Shown: positions 8,133 to 17,873, counted from the stretch's first letter. The stretch is DNA of 64,000 bases from Legionella maceachernii (GCF_900167045.1 NZ_FUXJ01000010.1:88188-152187); one strand, 5' to 3'. Notes: generated by a model from the letters alone, not told the origin. Numbers and translations: made by a program.

Positions 8133-10362
8133 GCGCTCCTCCCAAATCAAATCTCTTACTGCGCACCGCGCCAATAGCAATACCAGCTGAAAATAGCATC
8201 CCCAATATCCAAATGATTGATTGCTGCGGGTGAACAGAAAAAGTCGCGAATTGATAAAATAAAACCGCTGTAGCATAAGCAATAATAAGTGACCAAATGA
8301 TAGAAAACCACATGAGTTTGCGATTCGCTTCTTGGCGAATAACCGCCATTGTGGAAACACAAGGAATATAGAGTAAAACAAAGAGCAGATAAGCATAAGC
8401 CCCTGCCTTTCCATCAAAACGCTTCACCATCATGCCATAAACCGATTGAGAGAGTTCATCACTCGGAGCGCTCGCGATAATTGGATTGATTAATGCCTCG
8501 CCTAGTTGTGCTAGGTTTTGTGGGACTGACCATAGAGCAGCTTGTAAAGATCCCCAAAAATCAAAATGAGTCACGGCACTTTGTCCCACGTGCCCAATTT
8601 GTGCATAAAGGGAGTTTAGCGAACCGACAACGACCTCTTTGGCCAACATGCCAGTGAGTAGACCAACCGTAGCTGGCCAATTATCCTGATGCAGGCCCAT
8701 GGGTGCAAAGAGAGGTGTTAACCACTGGCCAAGCAAAGATAGAATAGAGTGGGAGTTGGCTTCAGTTGCACTTACACCACCCTCAATGGTTAATGCATTT
8801 AAACCACCAAGAATAACACAGATCGGAATAATCAAACGCCCGGCACGAAAAACAAAATGACGTAACCGCAGAGCAGTTTCTTTAATTAATCGTTTGAATG
8901 CTGGTTTGTGGTAAGCGGGCAATTCTAAAATGAGCGGTGAAGCTTGACCGCGTAAACTGGTCTTACGTAAAACAAATCCCGTCAATACCGCCATGAGAAT
9001 ACCAATTAGATAAAGCGAAAAAACAATATTCTGGCCCCCTGTCGGAAAAAAAGCAGACACAAATACCGCATAAATGGCCAATCGAGCACTGCAAGACATA
9101 AAAGGGCTCATTAATACAGTCAGTAATCGCTCTCTTTCAGAATCGAGTGTACGCGCGGCCATAATCGCAGGCACATTGCAACCGAAACCCACAATCATGG
9201 GCACAAACGATTTTCCGGGTAATCCCATTGCACGCATGGCTTTGTCAACTACAAAAGCAGCTCGCGCCATATACCCTGAGGCTTCAAGTAACGATAAGAA
9301 GAAAAACATTGCCGCAATCACTGGAATGAACGTTAAGGTCGTATTAATTCCTTTACCGACGCCATTAGCAATTAATGCAATAAGCCAATCAGGAGTATGA
9401 ACATAAGCTAATAGTTTAGCACTTCCTTGAACAAAAATAGCATCGGTACTGAGGTCAAAAAAATCCTGAAAAGCACCACCAATATTAATGGCGAACAAAA
9501 ACATGAGGTACATCATGGCAAAAAAGATGGGGAAGGCCCAAAAGCGATGTAAAACGATCCGATCCAATTTTGCCGTAAAATGCTCACTCGCATCGCTCTG
9601 CTTTTGCTGCACACTTCTTACAATTTGATGTATTTTTTGATATCGCGCATCCGCAAGAATAACATCCAGATCAGGATCGGTAGCTTCACTTTCATAATCC
9701 TCACCTAAAAGATTAGCGAGTAACGCCTCATCACCCTCTAAGATACGTCGTGCATAATAACTAATATAGTGCGGATCGACATTTTGAATGAGGAGTTGCT
9801 GTTCCAAGGATGATAAGGAGGATTTGATTGATTCAGGAAGATTAAAATTAAGCGATTTCGCGCCTGGAGCAGGATTCATTATTTTTTGCCGTAACTCTAC
9901 AAACCCAACCTGTTTGTGAGCTTGGATCGCAAGGACAGGAGTATTTAACTGGGCTGATAGGCCTTTAATATCAATCCTAATACCACGCTGCTCTGCAATA
10001 TCCATCATATTCAGCAGAACAATCATGGGCTTCCCTAATTCAAGAAGTTGACTTGTCAAATACAAGTGCCGCTCGATATGACAAGCGTCAATCACATTGA
10101 TAATGACATCGGCCTCGAGGCTAATAATTGCCTTAGCCGCGATTTGCTCATCAAGGCTTGAAGTACCTCCCGAAGAGGCTAGCGAATAAATGCCAGGAAG
10201 ATCGGTGACCTGTATTGTTTGCCCCTCTAAAATAAAACTGCCTGTTTTCTTTTCAACAGTGACTCCAGGCCAGTTTCCTATCCGCTGGTTTGAACCAGTA
10301 AGTGCATTGAATAAAGTGGTTTTGCCGCAGTTGGGATTACCCACTAATAAAAGCTGCGTCAT
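8113..10362 (-). CDS. feoB: Ferrous iron transporter FeoB
   Basis: A 749-residue inner-membrane Fe(II) importer. The N-terminal GTPase domain has G1 GNPNCGKT (residues 8-15), G3 DLPG and G4 NMMD. Several membrane segments follow, including the two Gate regions (GFGCNVPAIMAARTL and GMLAKEVVVGSLNSLY) with their conserved cysteine and polar residues. The start is the ATG at 10362, which overlaps the feoA stop as ATGA; the longer frame beginning at 10443 is not needed. The operon order is feoA-feoB-feoC, with a Fur-box match upstream. Length and domains are complete. Confidence 0.98.
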   Translation of the reverse strand: MTQLLLVGNPNCGKTTLFNALTGSNQRIGNWPGVTVEKKTGSFILEGQTIQVTDLPGIYSLASSGGTSSLDEQIAAKAIISLEADVIINVIDACHIERHLYLTSQLLELGKPMIVLLNMMDIAEQRGIRIDIKGLSAQLNTPVLAIQAHKQVGFVELRQKIMNPAPGAKSLNFNLPESIKSSLSSLEQQLLIQNVDPHYISYYARRILEGDEALLANLLGEDYESEATDPDLDVILADARYQKIHQIVRSVQQKQSDASEHFTAKLDRIVLHRFWAFPIFFAMMYLMFLFAINIGGAFQDFFDLSTDAIFVQGSAKLLAYVHTPDWLIALIANGVGKGINTTLTFIPVIAAMFFFLSLLEASGYMARAAFVVDKAMRAMGLPGKSFVPMIVGFGCNVPAIMAARTLDSERERLLTVLMSPFMSCSARLAIYAVFVSAFFPTGGQNIVFSLYLIGILMAVLTGFVLRKTSLRGQASPLILELPAYHKPAFKRLIKETALRLRHFVFRAGRLIIPICVILGGLNALTIEGGVSATEANSHSILSLLGQWLTPLFAPMGLHQDNWPATVGLLTGMLAKEVVVGSLNSLYAQIGHVGQSAVTHFDFWGSLQAALWSVPQNLAQLGEALINPIIASAPSDELSQSVYGMMVKRFDGKAGAYAYLLFVLLYIPCVSTMAVIRQEANRKLMWFSIIWSLIIAYATAVLFYQFATFSVHPQQSIIWILGMLFSAGIAIGAVRSKRFDLGGAHAATNS

Positions 10363-10586
10363 ATCCTCTCCCACTCGATAGAGTTGGCCTCTTCTTTCCG
10401 TAACGTCAACGAAGTGCCACGTACTTCTACTTGAACAGGACAACCTAAAGGCGCTACTCTTACCACTGAGAGTTCCACACCGCGTGTAATCCCCAGGGAT
10501 AATAATCGTCTTCGGTAGAGTAAATCAGTTTGACCAAAATCAATTAATCGTACACGATCACCCTTAACTAGTTCAGTAATTCGCAT
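10359..10586 (-). CDS. feoA: FeoA, SH3-like partner of FeoB
   Basis: A 75-residue SH3-like protein (ITELVKGDRVRLIDFG, then RRLLSLGITRGVELSVVRVAPLG and VEVRGTSLTLRKEEA) typical of FeoA, a small cytosolic protein required for FeoB function. I prefer the ATG at 10586 because GGGA is about 6 bases upstream; a TTG at 10601 in the same frame would add five residues. The stop overlaps the feoB start. A Fur-like palindrome ends 44 bases upstream, so repression by Fe(II)-Fur is likely. Confidence 0.95.
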   Translation of the reverse strand: MRITELVKGDRVRLIDFGQTDLLYRRRLLSLGITRGVELSVVRVAPLGCPVQVEVRGTSLTLRKEEANSIEWERI

Positions 10587-10630
10587 GATGTCCCATCGCA
10601 AGATACAGATAGAGTAAGTTTAACACAAAT

Positions 10631-10649
10631 GATATCGATAATCATTCTC
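10631..10649 (-). promoter_or_regulatory. Fur box upstream of feoABC
   Basis: GATATCGATAATCATTCTC matches 16 of 19 positions of the Fur consensus GATAATGATAATCATTATC. It lies 44 bases before the feoA start, where an operator overlapping the promoter would be. It implies repression of ferrous iron uptake in iron-rich cells. Confidence 0.8.
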
Positions 10650-10735
10650 AATTTAGAAAAAATATGGGCATCTTTTGTCACGTAATAAAGCCAATTATGG
10701 CATTATTTAATCTCTCTACCTACCGCTTTAAATTG

Positions 10736-10770
10736 CTCTACGTACCGCGGTTTTTTGCGCTTACGTAGAG
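10736..10770. repeat. Palindromic REP-like element
   Basis: A perfect 9-base inverted repeat (CTCTACGTA, TACGTAGAG) around a loop containing CCGCGG and a T-run. The core CTACGTACCGCGG resembles the repeat near 63713 (CTACGTGCCGCGG) and, more distantly, the one at 29806. It sits between feoA and the formate dehydrogenase gene, downstream of the latter. It may stop or stabilise transcripts. Confidence 0.5.
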
Positions 10771-10806
10771 TTTTCCTCAGTACTCTCGAAATGACAAAGA
10801 CTGATC

Positions 10807-12012
10807 TTAGCGTTTTTCCTTAAATTTAATCGCCTCTTCTGAACCCGCTGTGGTATTCCCTGCGGTATAAGAATGAGCACCAGTTCCTGCAAGCTTTCCT
10901 TGATTAACAATCAAGTAAACATCGCGAATCGGCCGTTCATCAAGCCAACACTCCAATATTTCACGCGTGCCTGCTGCATAACGAGCCTGGGCTGACAGTG
11001 AAGTGCCTGAAATGTGCGGAGTCATCCCATGGTGTGGCATTGTCCGCCAGGGGTGATCTTTGGGAGCGGGCTGCGGAAACCAAACATCCCCTGCATAACC
11101 TGCAAGCTGACCGGTTTCACACGCTTTGGCAACTGCTTCACGATTACAGATTTTGCCACGTGCTGTGTTAATAAGATAGGCACCGCGTTTCATCTTGCTA
11201 ATCAATTGCTGATCAAATAGATTGTCGGTTTCAGGAGTAAGGGGGCAATGGATCGAGATCACATCACAAACCCGCACCAAAGATTCTACATTGTCATGGA
11301 AAATAAGGCCTAATTCCTTTTCAATCGCTTCAGATAACCGATGTTTATCCGTGTAATGTAATTTGACATCAAAGGGTTTTAAGCGCCTTAATACGGCCAA
11401 AGCAATTCGGCCCCCTGCAACTGTACCCACTGTCATCCCTTCAAGATCGTAAGAGCGACTCACACAATCAGCAATATTCCATCCTTTATCAACCACCCAT
11501 TGATACGAAGGGAGATAATTTCTCACTAAAGCTAAAATCATCATGACCACATGTTCAGCAACGCTGATACTATTGGAATAAGTGATCTCGGCAACGGTAA
11601 TGGTTTTATCCATAGCAGCTTGTAGATCAACATGATCTGAACCAATTCCTGCAGTAATAACTAATTTTAATTTCTTCGCTTTTGCAAGACGCTCAGCCGT
11701 TAAATAAGCTGGCCAAAAAGGCTGTGAAATTACCACATCAGCATCAACCAATTCTTTTTCAAATACGGAATTAGGCCCATCTTTGTCTGAAGTAACGACA
11801 AAAAAATGGCCTCTCTCCTCAAGAAACTTACGCAATCCCAGCTCGCCCGATACGCTGCCTAACAATGTACCCGGCTCAAAGTCAATGGTCTTAGGCGTAG
11901 GAAGGGTTTGGCCATCCGGATAACGTTCTATTTTGGGTAAATCATCGCGTGCATAAGCATTAGGATAGCCATCGACTGGATCATCGTAGAGAACACAGAG
12001 TATTTTAGCCAT
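10807..12012 (-). CDS. fdh: NAD-dependent formate dehydrogenase
   Basis: A 401-residue soluble D-2-hydroxyacid-dehydrogenase-fold enzyme oxidising formate to CO2 with NAD+. It resembles the Pseudomonas sp. 101 enzyme over its whole length: the PFWPAYLTAERL substrate region, the Rossmann loop GTVAGGRIALAVLRR (~196-210), Asp222 in HYTD favouring NAD over NADP, Arg285 in INTARGK, His333 in GMTPHISG, and the C-terminal GTGAHSY segment. The start is the ATG at 12012 with AGGA 8 bases before it. The longer frame to 12114 overlaps the upstream efflux gene and is not supported. It lies 41 bases downstream of the outer-membrane efflux gene on the same strand, so it may be transcribed with the efflux operon, though the functional link is unclear. 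Confidence 0.95.
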   Translation of the reverse strand: MAKILCVLYDDPVDGYPNAYARDDLPKIERYPDGQTLPTPKTIDFEPGTLLGSVSGELGLRKFLEERGHFFVVTSDKDGPNSVFEKELVDADVVISQPFWPAYLTAERLAKAKKLKLVITAGIGSDHVDLQAAMDKTITVAEITYSNSISVAEHVVMMILALVRNYLPSYQWVVDKGWNIADCVSRSYDLEGMTVGTVAGGRIALAVLRRLKPFDVKLHYTDKHRLSEAIEKELGLIFHDNVESLVRVCDVISIHCPLTPETDNLFDQQLISKMKRGAYLINTARGKICNREAVAKACETGQLAGYAGDVWFPQPAPKDHPWRTMPHHGMTPHISGTSLSAQARYAAGTREILECWLDERPIRDVYLIVNQGKLAGTGAHSYTAGNTTAGSEEAIKFKEKR

Positions 12013-12053
12013 TATATTTTTCCTTAAATAATAATTTCCGCAATAAAAGCAAA

Positions 12054-13535
12054 TTAAGCAGCACAACCTTTTCTTACCGGGCAACTTACTGCACATTTTG
12101 TAGGACAATCCCAACCACCGCCCAACGCCTTGATCAGCTGTACACTCGCAAGCTGGCGACGGGTGCGGATATCCACCAGAGCAAGTTCCGCTTGTAACGC
12201 GATGTTTTCATACACAATGACATCAAGGTAATTGGTAATCCCTCCCACATAGCGATCTTTTGCCTGTGTTAAGGAGCGACTTGCAGCAGCCGTAGCAGCG
12301 ATTTGACTTTGCTCCTCCTGATCAAGCCAACGAATGGCTGCCAATCCATCTTCCACTTCTTGAAACGCGGTAAGTACCGTTTGCCGATATTGAGCCACTG
12401 TTTCATGGTAACTTGCTTTTGCCGATTTCAATAATCCTTGTAAATAGCCGCCATCATAGAGCAAAACTTCCGCAAGGGGTTGTGAGAATAGCGCGTTTGG
12501 AGGGCCAAGAGACCAAAATATACTGGGTTTACTCAATAAATTACCCAGTGAACGACTTTCAAAACCACCCACAGCATTCAACATGATTCTAGGAAAGAAA
12601 GCTGCACAAGCCACACCAATTTCAGCATTCGCTGCTTGCACTCGCTGTTCCGCTGCAGCGATATCGGGTCTGCGCTCTAAAAGCGTTGACGGCAACTCTG
12701 GATCCACTGAAACTAACTTCATCTTCGTGACTGCTGGAGGCATGGTGAAATTAGCAGGGACTTCTCCCACTAAAACAGCAATCGCATGCTCGAGCTGGGC
12801 CCGAGTTAAACGCATGTCGCTCGCTAAAGTCTTAGCATTTTCAAGTTGAGCTTGCGCTTCGTCAACATCGGCAATGGGAGCGGCTCCTCCCGAATAGCGT
12901 TTTCGTGTTAAATACAATGCTTTTTCATAAGCTACTACGGTGTCATCGAGAACACGCTGTGCTGCCTCATCACCCCTCAATTTAAAATAATCCATCGCCA
13001 ATTCAGCATGCATACTCAGTGTGACTGCAGCAAGATCAGAAGCACTTGCTTCTGCGGTATGCTCACTAGCAGCGACGGTGTTGCGCACCCGGCCCCAAAC
13101 ATCCAGTTCATAACTTAAATCCCCCCCTACTAATAGGTCACTGTAGCGCCTATGTTTATTAGGGTTAGCGACATGCTTGGAGGTTTGTTGGGTGTTGGCA
13201 TTCGCAAATCCAGTTAAACTAGGCACAAAGGCAGAGCGGGCCACTTGAACTGCTGCGCGAGCCTCTTGGAATCGGGCAAAAGCAACCTTTAAATCTTGAT
13301 TGGCAAAAGTTACTTTATTTTCCAGCTCATTTAAGACCGGATCATCAAAAACTTGCCACCAATGCTCTACTTTATTGAGCGCTGCCAATCCTATTCCCGG
13401 TTTCCAGTCTTTGGTTTCCTTATATTGCACAGGCATTGGCATAGGGGGGCGCTGATACTTAGGGGCGAACGAACAACCCAGTAAATTGACGACACAACTG
13501 ATGAGAATCCATTTTATAATGCTTTTTTTATTCAT
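12054..13535 (-). CDS. Outer-membrane efflux lipoprotein (NodT/OprM family)
   Basis: A 493-residue outer-membrane channel subunit for an RND tripartite pump. It has a lipoprotein signal peptide with lipobox LLGC (Cys21). Two OEP repeats follow, each with the typical coiled-coil and beta-strand segments; examples are DVWGRVRNTVAASEHTAEAS and LLYDGGYLQGLLKSAKASY. The SLLERRPDIAAAEQRVQAAN signature sits mid-protein. The C-terminus has an unusual cysteine cluster (DCPTKCAVSCPVRKGCAA) not normally seen in the family. Its ATG overlaps the adaptor stop as ATGA. The pumped compound cannot be predicted. Confidence 0.93.
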   Translation of the reverse strand: MNKKSIIKWILISCVVNLLGCSFAPKYQRPPMPMPVQYKETKDWKPGIGLAALNKVEHWWQVFDDPVLNELENKVTFANQDLKVAFARFQEARAAVQVARSAFVPSLTGFANANTQQTSKHVANPNKHRRYSDLLVGGDLSYELDVWGRVRNTVAASEHTAEASASDLAAVTLSMHAELAMDYFKLRGDEAAQRVLDDTVVAYEKALYLTRKRYSGGAAPIADVDEAQAQLENAKTLASDMRLTRAQLEHAIAVLVGEVPANFTMPPAVTKMKLVSVDPELPSTLLERRPDIAAAEQRVQAANAEIGVACAAFFPRIMLNAVGGFESRSLGNLLSKPSIFWSLGPPNALFSQPLAEVLLYDGGYLQGLLKSAKASYHETVAQYRQTVLTAFQEVEDGLAAIRWLDQEEQSQIAATAAASRSLTQAKDRYVGGITNYLDVIVYENIALQAELALVDIRTRRQLASVQLIKALGGGWDCPTKCAVSCPVRKGCAA

Positions 13536-14713
13536 TTTGCCGTTGGTTCTTTGAGTCCCTCATTATTCTCAGGCGCTAACCTTACTTTCTGGCCATCAAG
13601 AAGGGAATCCGGTGGATTTAACACAATACGCTCTCCGGCTTTAAGCCCCGTGTTTACCTCCACCTCATTACCAAAATCCCGGCTGACGGTGATTGAGCGC
13701 AGTTTTACGGTATTATTGCCATCAACCACAGCAACTTGCAAATTGTCCGATCGAAAAAGCAGTGCATTGACAGGAATACGAATCAATTGTTGCGACAGTG
13801 GCATCTTAAAATGCATTTCGGTATAACCGCCTGGCAATAGTTCCCCGTCGGGATTGTCTGCCCAAAACTGCGCGAGCAGCGTAAGCGAGGCAGGATTTAT
13901 TGCATCCGCTGTTTTATAAAGCTTTGCAGGGAAGCTTTTTCCAGGGTGCTCAGAGAAATGCAAAGACACCTCCATATCAGGTTTGATATTCGCAACATAA
14001 GTTTGTGGAATTTGCACATAAGCACGCAAACGATGGGATTGAACAATGTGGAATAAGGGAAATACGTTTGTTCCACTTCCTGCATTAATCAATGAACCAA
14101 TATCGATGTTACGTTGGCTGATTACTCCATCAAAAGGCGCGATAACTCGTTCGTAACTGACTAAATCTCGTAAGCGATCTCGATTAGCTTGGGCAGCGAT
14201 TTTCAACGCAGCGGTCGCTTGTTGGCTACTTACTTTTTCATCGGTTTCTTGTTTGGATACAGAGGCCGTTTTCAGTAAGTTAACCCAGCGTTTCGCAGTG
14301 ATGGCTGCTATATTTTCATTCGCGATTGCCGTATTTAAATCCGCTTCTGCCTGATGCAATTGGGCATTGACTTCAGGCGCCTCTATCTCAGCAAGCAAAT
14401 CCCCTTCTTTAACCCGACTACCGATATCAACGTACCATTTTTTTATGTAGCCGTTTGTACGTGCATAGATGGTTGCATCATGCCAAGCTTGGACTGTGGC
14501 TGGCAAAATGATTTTTTCAGAAGCAGGACCAGGTTTTGTAACCAGGGTTGCCACCACCAATGTCGCTTGGCGATTGGTATCCACCCGTAATTTTGCATTC
14601 GCTTGTATGCGAAAAAAAATAATAAATAAAGCCAATAATAAAGCTAAACCAATGATGATGAGAATATTGCGCAAGAGTCCCGATTTCTTTGGCAAGTGAT
14701 TTTCATCAGTCAT
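13532..14713 (-). CDS. RND periplasmic adaptor (HlyD/AcrA-like)
   Basis: A 393-residue membrane-fusion protein. It has one N-terminal membrane anchor (LRNILIIIGLALLLALFIIFF). The biotinyl-lipoyl-like halves are ARTNGYIKKWYVDIGSRVKEGDLLAEIEAP and IAPFDGVISQRNIDIGSL, cited here only as landmarks on either side of a coiled-coil hairpin, with a beta-barrel domain after. The start is the ATG at 14713, with GGAGGG 5 bases upstream. It overlaps the end of the pump gene by 8 bases and its own stop overlaps the channel gene by 4. The order pump-adaptor-channel, all coupled, indicates one operon. Confidence 0.93.
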   Translation of the reverse strand: MTDENHLPKKSGLLRNILIIIGLALLLALFIIFFRIQANAKLRVDTNRQATLVVATLVTKPGPASEKIILPATVQAWHDATIYARTNGYIKKWYVDIGSRVKEGDLLAEIEAPEVNAQLHQAEADLNTAIANENIAAITAKRWVNLLKTASVSKQETDEKVSSQQATAALKIAAQANRDRLRDLVSYERVIAPFDGVISQRNIDIGSLINAGSGTNVFPLFHIVQSHRLRAYVQIPQTYVANIKPDMEVSLHFSEHPGKSFPAKLYKTADAINPASLTLLAQFWADNPDGELLPGGYTEMHFKMPLSQQLIRIPVNALLFRSDNLQVAVVDGNNTVKLRSITVSRDFGNEVEVNTGLKAGERIVLNPPDSLLDGQKVRLAPENNEGLKEPTAK

Positions 14714-17700
14714 GCTTTTCCCTCCGCTCTTTTTTATGCAGGTAATTATGAATAATGTAAAAAATAGTCGGAACAAAAAACAAAGTCGCTAAGGTGGCAA
14801 ACGACAAACCGCCTATCACAGCTCGTCCTAAAGGCGCATTTTGCTCGCCCCCTTCGCCCATGCCTAGCGCCATAGGCAACATACCGATAATCATTGCCAA
14901 AGCGGTCATTAACACAGGTCGTAAGCGTGTTCTGCCTGCTTCAAGTGCAGAGCTAAGAGGATCATTACCCTCTCTCATGTGTTGCCTAGCAAAACTAATG
15001 ACTAGAATACTATTTGATGTTGCCACACCCATGCACATGATTGCTCCTGTTAAGGCGGGCACACTTAGCGTGGTGTGAGTGAGAAATAACATCCATACGA
15101 TACCAGCAAGTGCAGCAGGCAAGGCAGTAATGATAATAAACGGATCAAGCCAGGATTGAAAATTAATCACTATTAGCAAATAAACTAAAACAATGGAAAA
15201 AATAAGCCCAATGTATAATCCAGTAAATGCTTGTTCTTTCGTGTCGATTTGCCCTCGAACAACCACAGAAGATCCAAGAGGAACATCTTTCTTTGTCTCA
15301 TCAATAATTTTATTAATGGCTTTAGCCACTGATCCCAAATCAGTACCTTGCACAGAAGCAAAAATATCAATCACAGGCTGCACGTTATAATGAGAGACAA
15401 CAACCGGTGCCGCCAAGCGTTCGTTTTTGCTAAGAGCGCCTAAAATCTGGGACGGCGCTCGTGTCACCGGATTTGTGATGGGGATATTTTTCAATGCTTG
15501 AAGAGAATCCAAATAATATTGGGGGGCCTGCGTAGCAATCGGATAAGAAACATGATTTTTGGGATTGACCCAAAAATTAGGCGTCGTTTGGAAACTGCCG
15601 GAGAGAGTAATTAGCAAGTTGTTGGCAATATCAAACTGATCAAAACCCAACTCACGCGCTCGACTTCGGTTAGCCTCCACTAAAATATTAGGATAATTGA
15701 ATGCTTGACGGAAATGGGCGTCAACAATACCTGGAATATGTTTCACTTTATCCAATAACATCCTTGCATGCTTGCGGTTTTCTTTTTCCTTCCATCCGAT
15801 GACTTGAATGTCGATGACCGAAGGTAAACCAAAATTTAGAATTTGATTCACGATATCAGCCGGCAAAAAAGAGAAAACCACGCCTGGAAATTTTTCCTGT
15901 AAACGTGGTCTCAGTTCGCGAATATAATCGGCCACGGGTTTATGATTGTCGTTAAGCGAAATTAAAATATCAGCGTCCCCTGCCGCATTGGTGGCTGAAT
16001 TACTATAAGACAAGTTAATGCCACTGGTTGGCAAGCCTATGTTTGCCACAATACTGCTTAACTCATTTTGGGGAATGACTTCACGAACTAATGCATCAAT
16101 TTCTCCGGTTAAACGCGCAGCTTCTTCTACACGTGTACCTGTAGGTGATTGCATGTGTAACTTAATTTGCCCTGCATCCACATCAGGAAAAAAATTAGAC
16201 CCAAGCCAGGGTGCCAAAAGGGCAATGGATATTAAAATGAACGCGAGAAAAGCCAATACAAATAACTTGCTGTTGCCTAAAGCTTTTTTCAACAGATTGT
16301 GATAATCCTCACGGAAGCGATCAAACCGTTCTTCAAAGGACGCATGAAAACGTACGAAGAGATTACGATTTTTACCTTGGGTTGCTTCAGGTTCATGACG
16401 TTTTAACAAATATTTTGCTAAAGTGGCAACGAGAGTGCGTGACAAAACATATGAAGCAAGCATTGCGAAAATCACTGCTTCTGCCAGGGGGGCGAATAAA
16501 TACTGGGCTACGCCCCCGAGGTAAAACATCGGCACAAAAACAATACAAATGGAGATAGTGGAAACCAAGGCAGGGATTGCGATTTGTTTCGCTCCATCCA
16601 TTATTGCGGTATCCACATCTTTGCCTTGCTCTAAATTCCAATTGATATTTTCAATCGCAACTGTAGCATCGTCAACCAAAATACCGACTGCAAGGGCCAA
16701 TCCGCCAAGAGTCATGATATTAATCGTCTCACCCAGCGCAGATAAGACTGCAAGCGAAGCAAGAATGGATAACGGAATAGACAAGGTAATAATAAAAGTA
16801 CTGCGCCAACTGCCAAGGAAGATGAGAATCATTAGACCAGTCAAGCAAGCTGCAATCACACCCTCTCTAATTACACCTTTAATAGCCGCAGTGACGAAAA
16901 TAGATTGATCCCCGAGTACGGATAATTTTAAGGCAGGGGGCATCATGTCACGCAACAAAGGAATGAGTGCTTTGACGCGATTCACAATATCCAAAGTGGA
17001 TGCCTCACCCGTTTTAATCACTGACATCATGACTGCACGCTGCCCATTTACCGTCACGACATTCGTTTGCGGCGGAAAACCGTCTCGGACATGTGCCACA
17101 TCACGGACATAGAGCACGCCACCCGGGATAGCTTTAACCGGAAAATTATTCATCTCGTCCACTGATTTTGGGCTAGCGTTCAAAGTCACGTAATATTCGT
17201 ACAATCCTATTTTTTCGGTCCCTGCGGGCAGAATCAGGTTTTGCGTATTAATCGCATTATTAACCTCTTGCGCAGAAACGCCATAGGTTTGCATTTTTTT
17301 AAGATTTAAATCCACTTGCACCTGCCTTAGTTTACCTCCATAGGGGAAAGGCAATGCAGCCCCCTGCACCGTGGCAAGTTGAGTACGAATAAAATTATTT
17401 CCTAGATCATTTAAATCTTGCTCAGGTAAGGTGTCACTGGATAACACCAATTGCAAAACAGGGACAGAGGAAGCGTTATAGCTTAAAATTTGTGGTGGCG
17501 TGGTGCCTGGGGGCATCTGTTTTAGCAACGTCTGACCAATTGCAGTGACCTCACTAAGCGCGTTAGCAATCTTTACACCAGGATGAAAAAACAGTTTTGT
17601 TACGCTAACCCCCAGCAGTGATGAGGACTCAATATGCTCAATATCGTTGACGGTTGTTGTCACTGCCCGTTCGAAAACACTTGTTAATCGATCAGCCATA

Positions 17701-17873
17701 TCTTGGGGGGGCATTCCAGTAAAAGTCCACAAGACACTGACAACTGGGATATTAATATTAGGAAAAATATCAGTTGGAGTTCGTAATATCGCTAATGGCC
17801 CAATAATTAACAGCATTAAGGCCATCACGATGAACGTGTACGGTCTAGATAATGCAACCCAAACAAGCCACAT
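14706..17873 (-). CDS. RND inner-membrane efflux pump (AcrB/MdtB-like)
   Basis: A 1055-residue proton-driven inner-membrane transporter of the AcrB/MexB superfamily, of normal length. Landmarks are the N-terminal TM1 followed by PTDIFPNINIPVVSV, the TM4 proton-relay motif GILVDDATVAIENIN with paired Asp, the large periplasmic loops, and the second TM block containing GVATSNSILVISFARQ and GGLSFATLATLFFVPTIFY. The sequence branch looks closer to the group with two-domain MdtB/CusA-like loops than to AcrB itself, but the substrate is unknown. It is the first gene of a leftward operon with adaptor and outer-membrane channel. No regulator gene is adjacent; zapE lies 81 bases upstream on the same strand. 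Confidence 0.95.
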   Translation of the reverse strand: MWLVWVALSRPYTFIVMALMLLIIGPLAILRTPTDIFPNINIPVVSVLWTFTGMPPQDMADRLTSVFERAVTTTVNDIEHIESSSLLGVSVTKLFFHPGVKIANALSEVTAIGQTLLKQMPPGTTPPQILSYNASSVPVLQLVLSSDTLPEQDLNDLGNNFIRTQLATVQGAALPFPYGGKLRQVQVDLNLKKMQTYGVSAQEVNNAINTQNLILPAGTEKIGLYEYYVTLNASPKSVDEMNNFPVKAIPGGVLYVRDVAHVRDGFPPQTNVVTVNGQRAVMMSVIKTGEASTLDIVNRVKALIPLLRDMMPPALKLSVLGDQSIFVTAAIKGVIREGVIAACLTGLMILIFLGSWRSTFIITLSIPLSILASLAVLSALGETINIMTLGGLALAVGILVDDATVAIENINWNLEQGKDVDTAIMDGAKQIAIPALVSTISICIVFVPMFYLGGVAQYLFAPLAEAVIFAMLASYVLSRTLVATLAKYLLKRHEPEATQGKNRNLFVRFHASFEERFDRFREDYHNLLKKALGNSKLFVLAFLAFILISIALLAPWLGSNFFPDVDAGQIKLHMQSPTGTRVEEAARLTGEIDALVREVIPQNELSSIVANIGLPTSGINLSYSNSATNAAGDADILISLNDNHKPVADYIRELRPRLQEKFPGVVFSFLPADIVNQILNFGLPSVIDIQVIGWKEKENRKHARMLLDKVKHIPGIVDAHFRQAFNYPNILVEANRSRARELGFDQFDIANNLLITLSGSFQTTPNFWVNPKNHVSYPIATQAPQYYLDSLQALKNIPITNPVTRAPSQILGALSKNERLAAPVVVSHYNVQPVIDIFASVQGTDLGSVAKAINKIIDETKKDVPLGSSVVVRGQIDTKEQAFTGLYIGLIFSIVLVYLLIVINFQSWLDPFIIITALPAALAGIVWMLFLTHTTLSVPALTGAIMCMGVATSNSILVISFARQHMREGNDPLSSALEAGRTRLRPVLMTALAMIIGMLPMALGMGEGGEQNAPLGRAVIGGLSFATLATLFFVPTIFYIIHNYLHKKERREKHD

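Noticed and set aside
7908..8417. Longer 169-residue version of the feoC frame
   Set aside because: The upstream half is the shadow of feoB; the ATG at 8132 has the ribosome site and gives the normal FeoC length.
10807..12114. N-terminal extension of formate dehydrogenase to 12114
   Set aside because: It would overlap the upstream efflux gene and lacks a ribosome site; the 401-residue form fits the family exactly.
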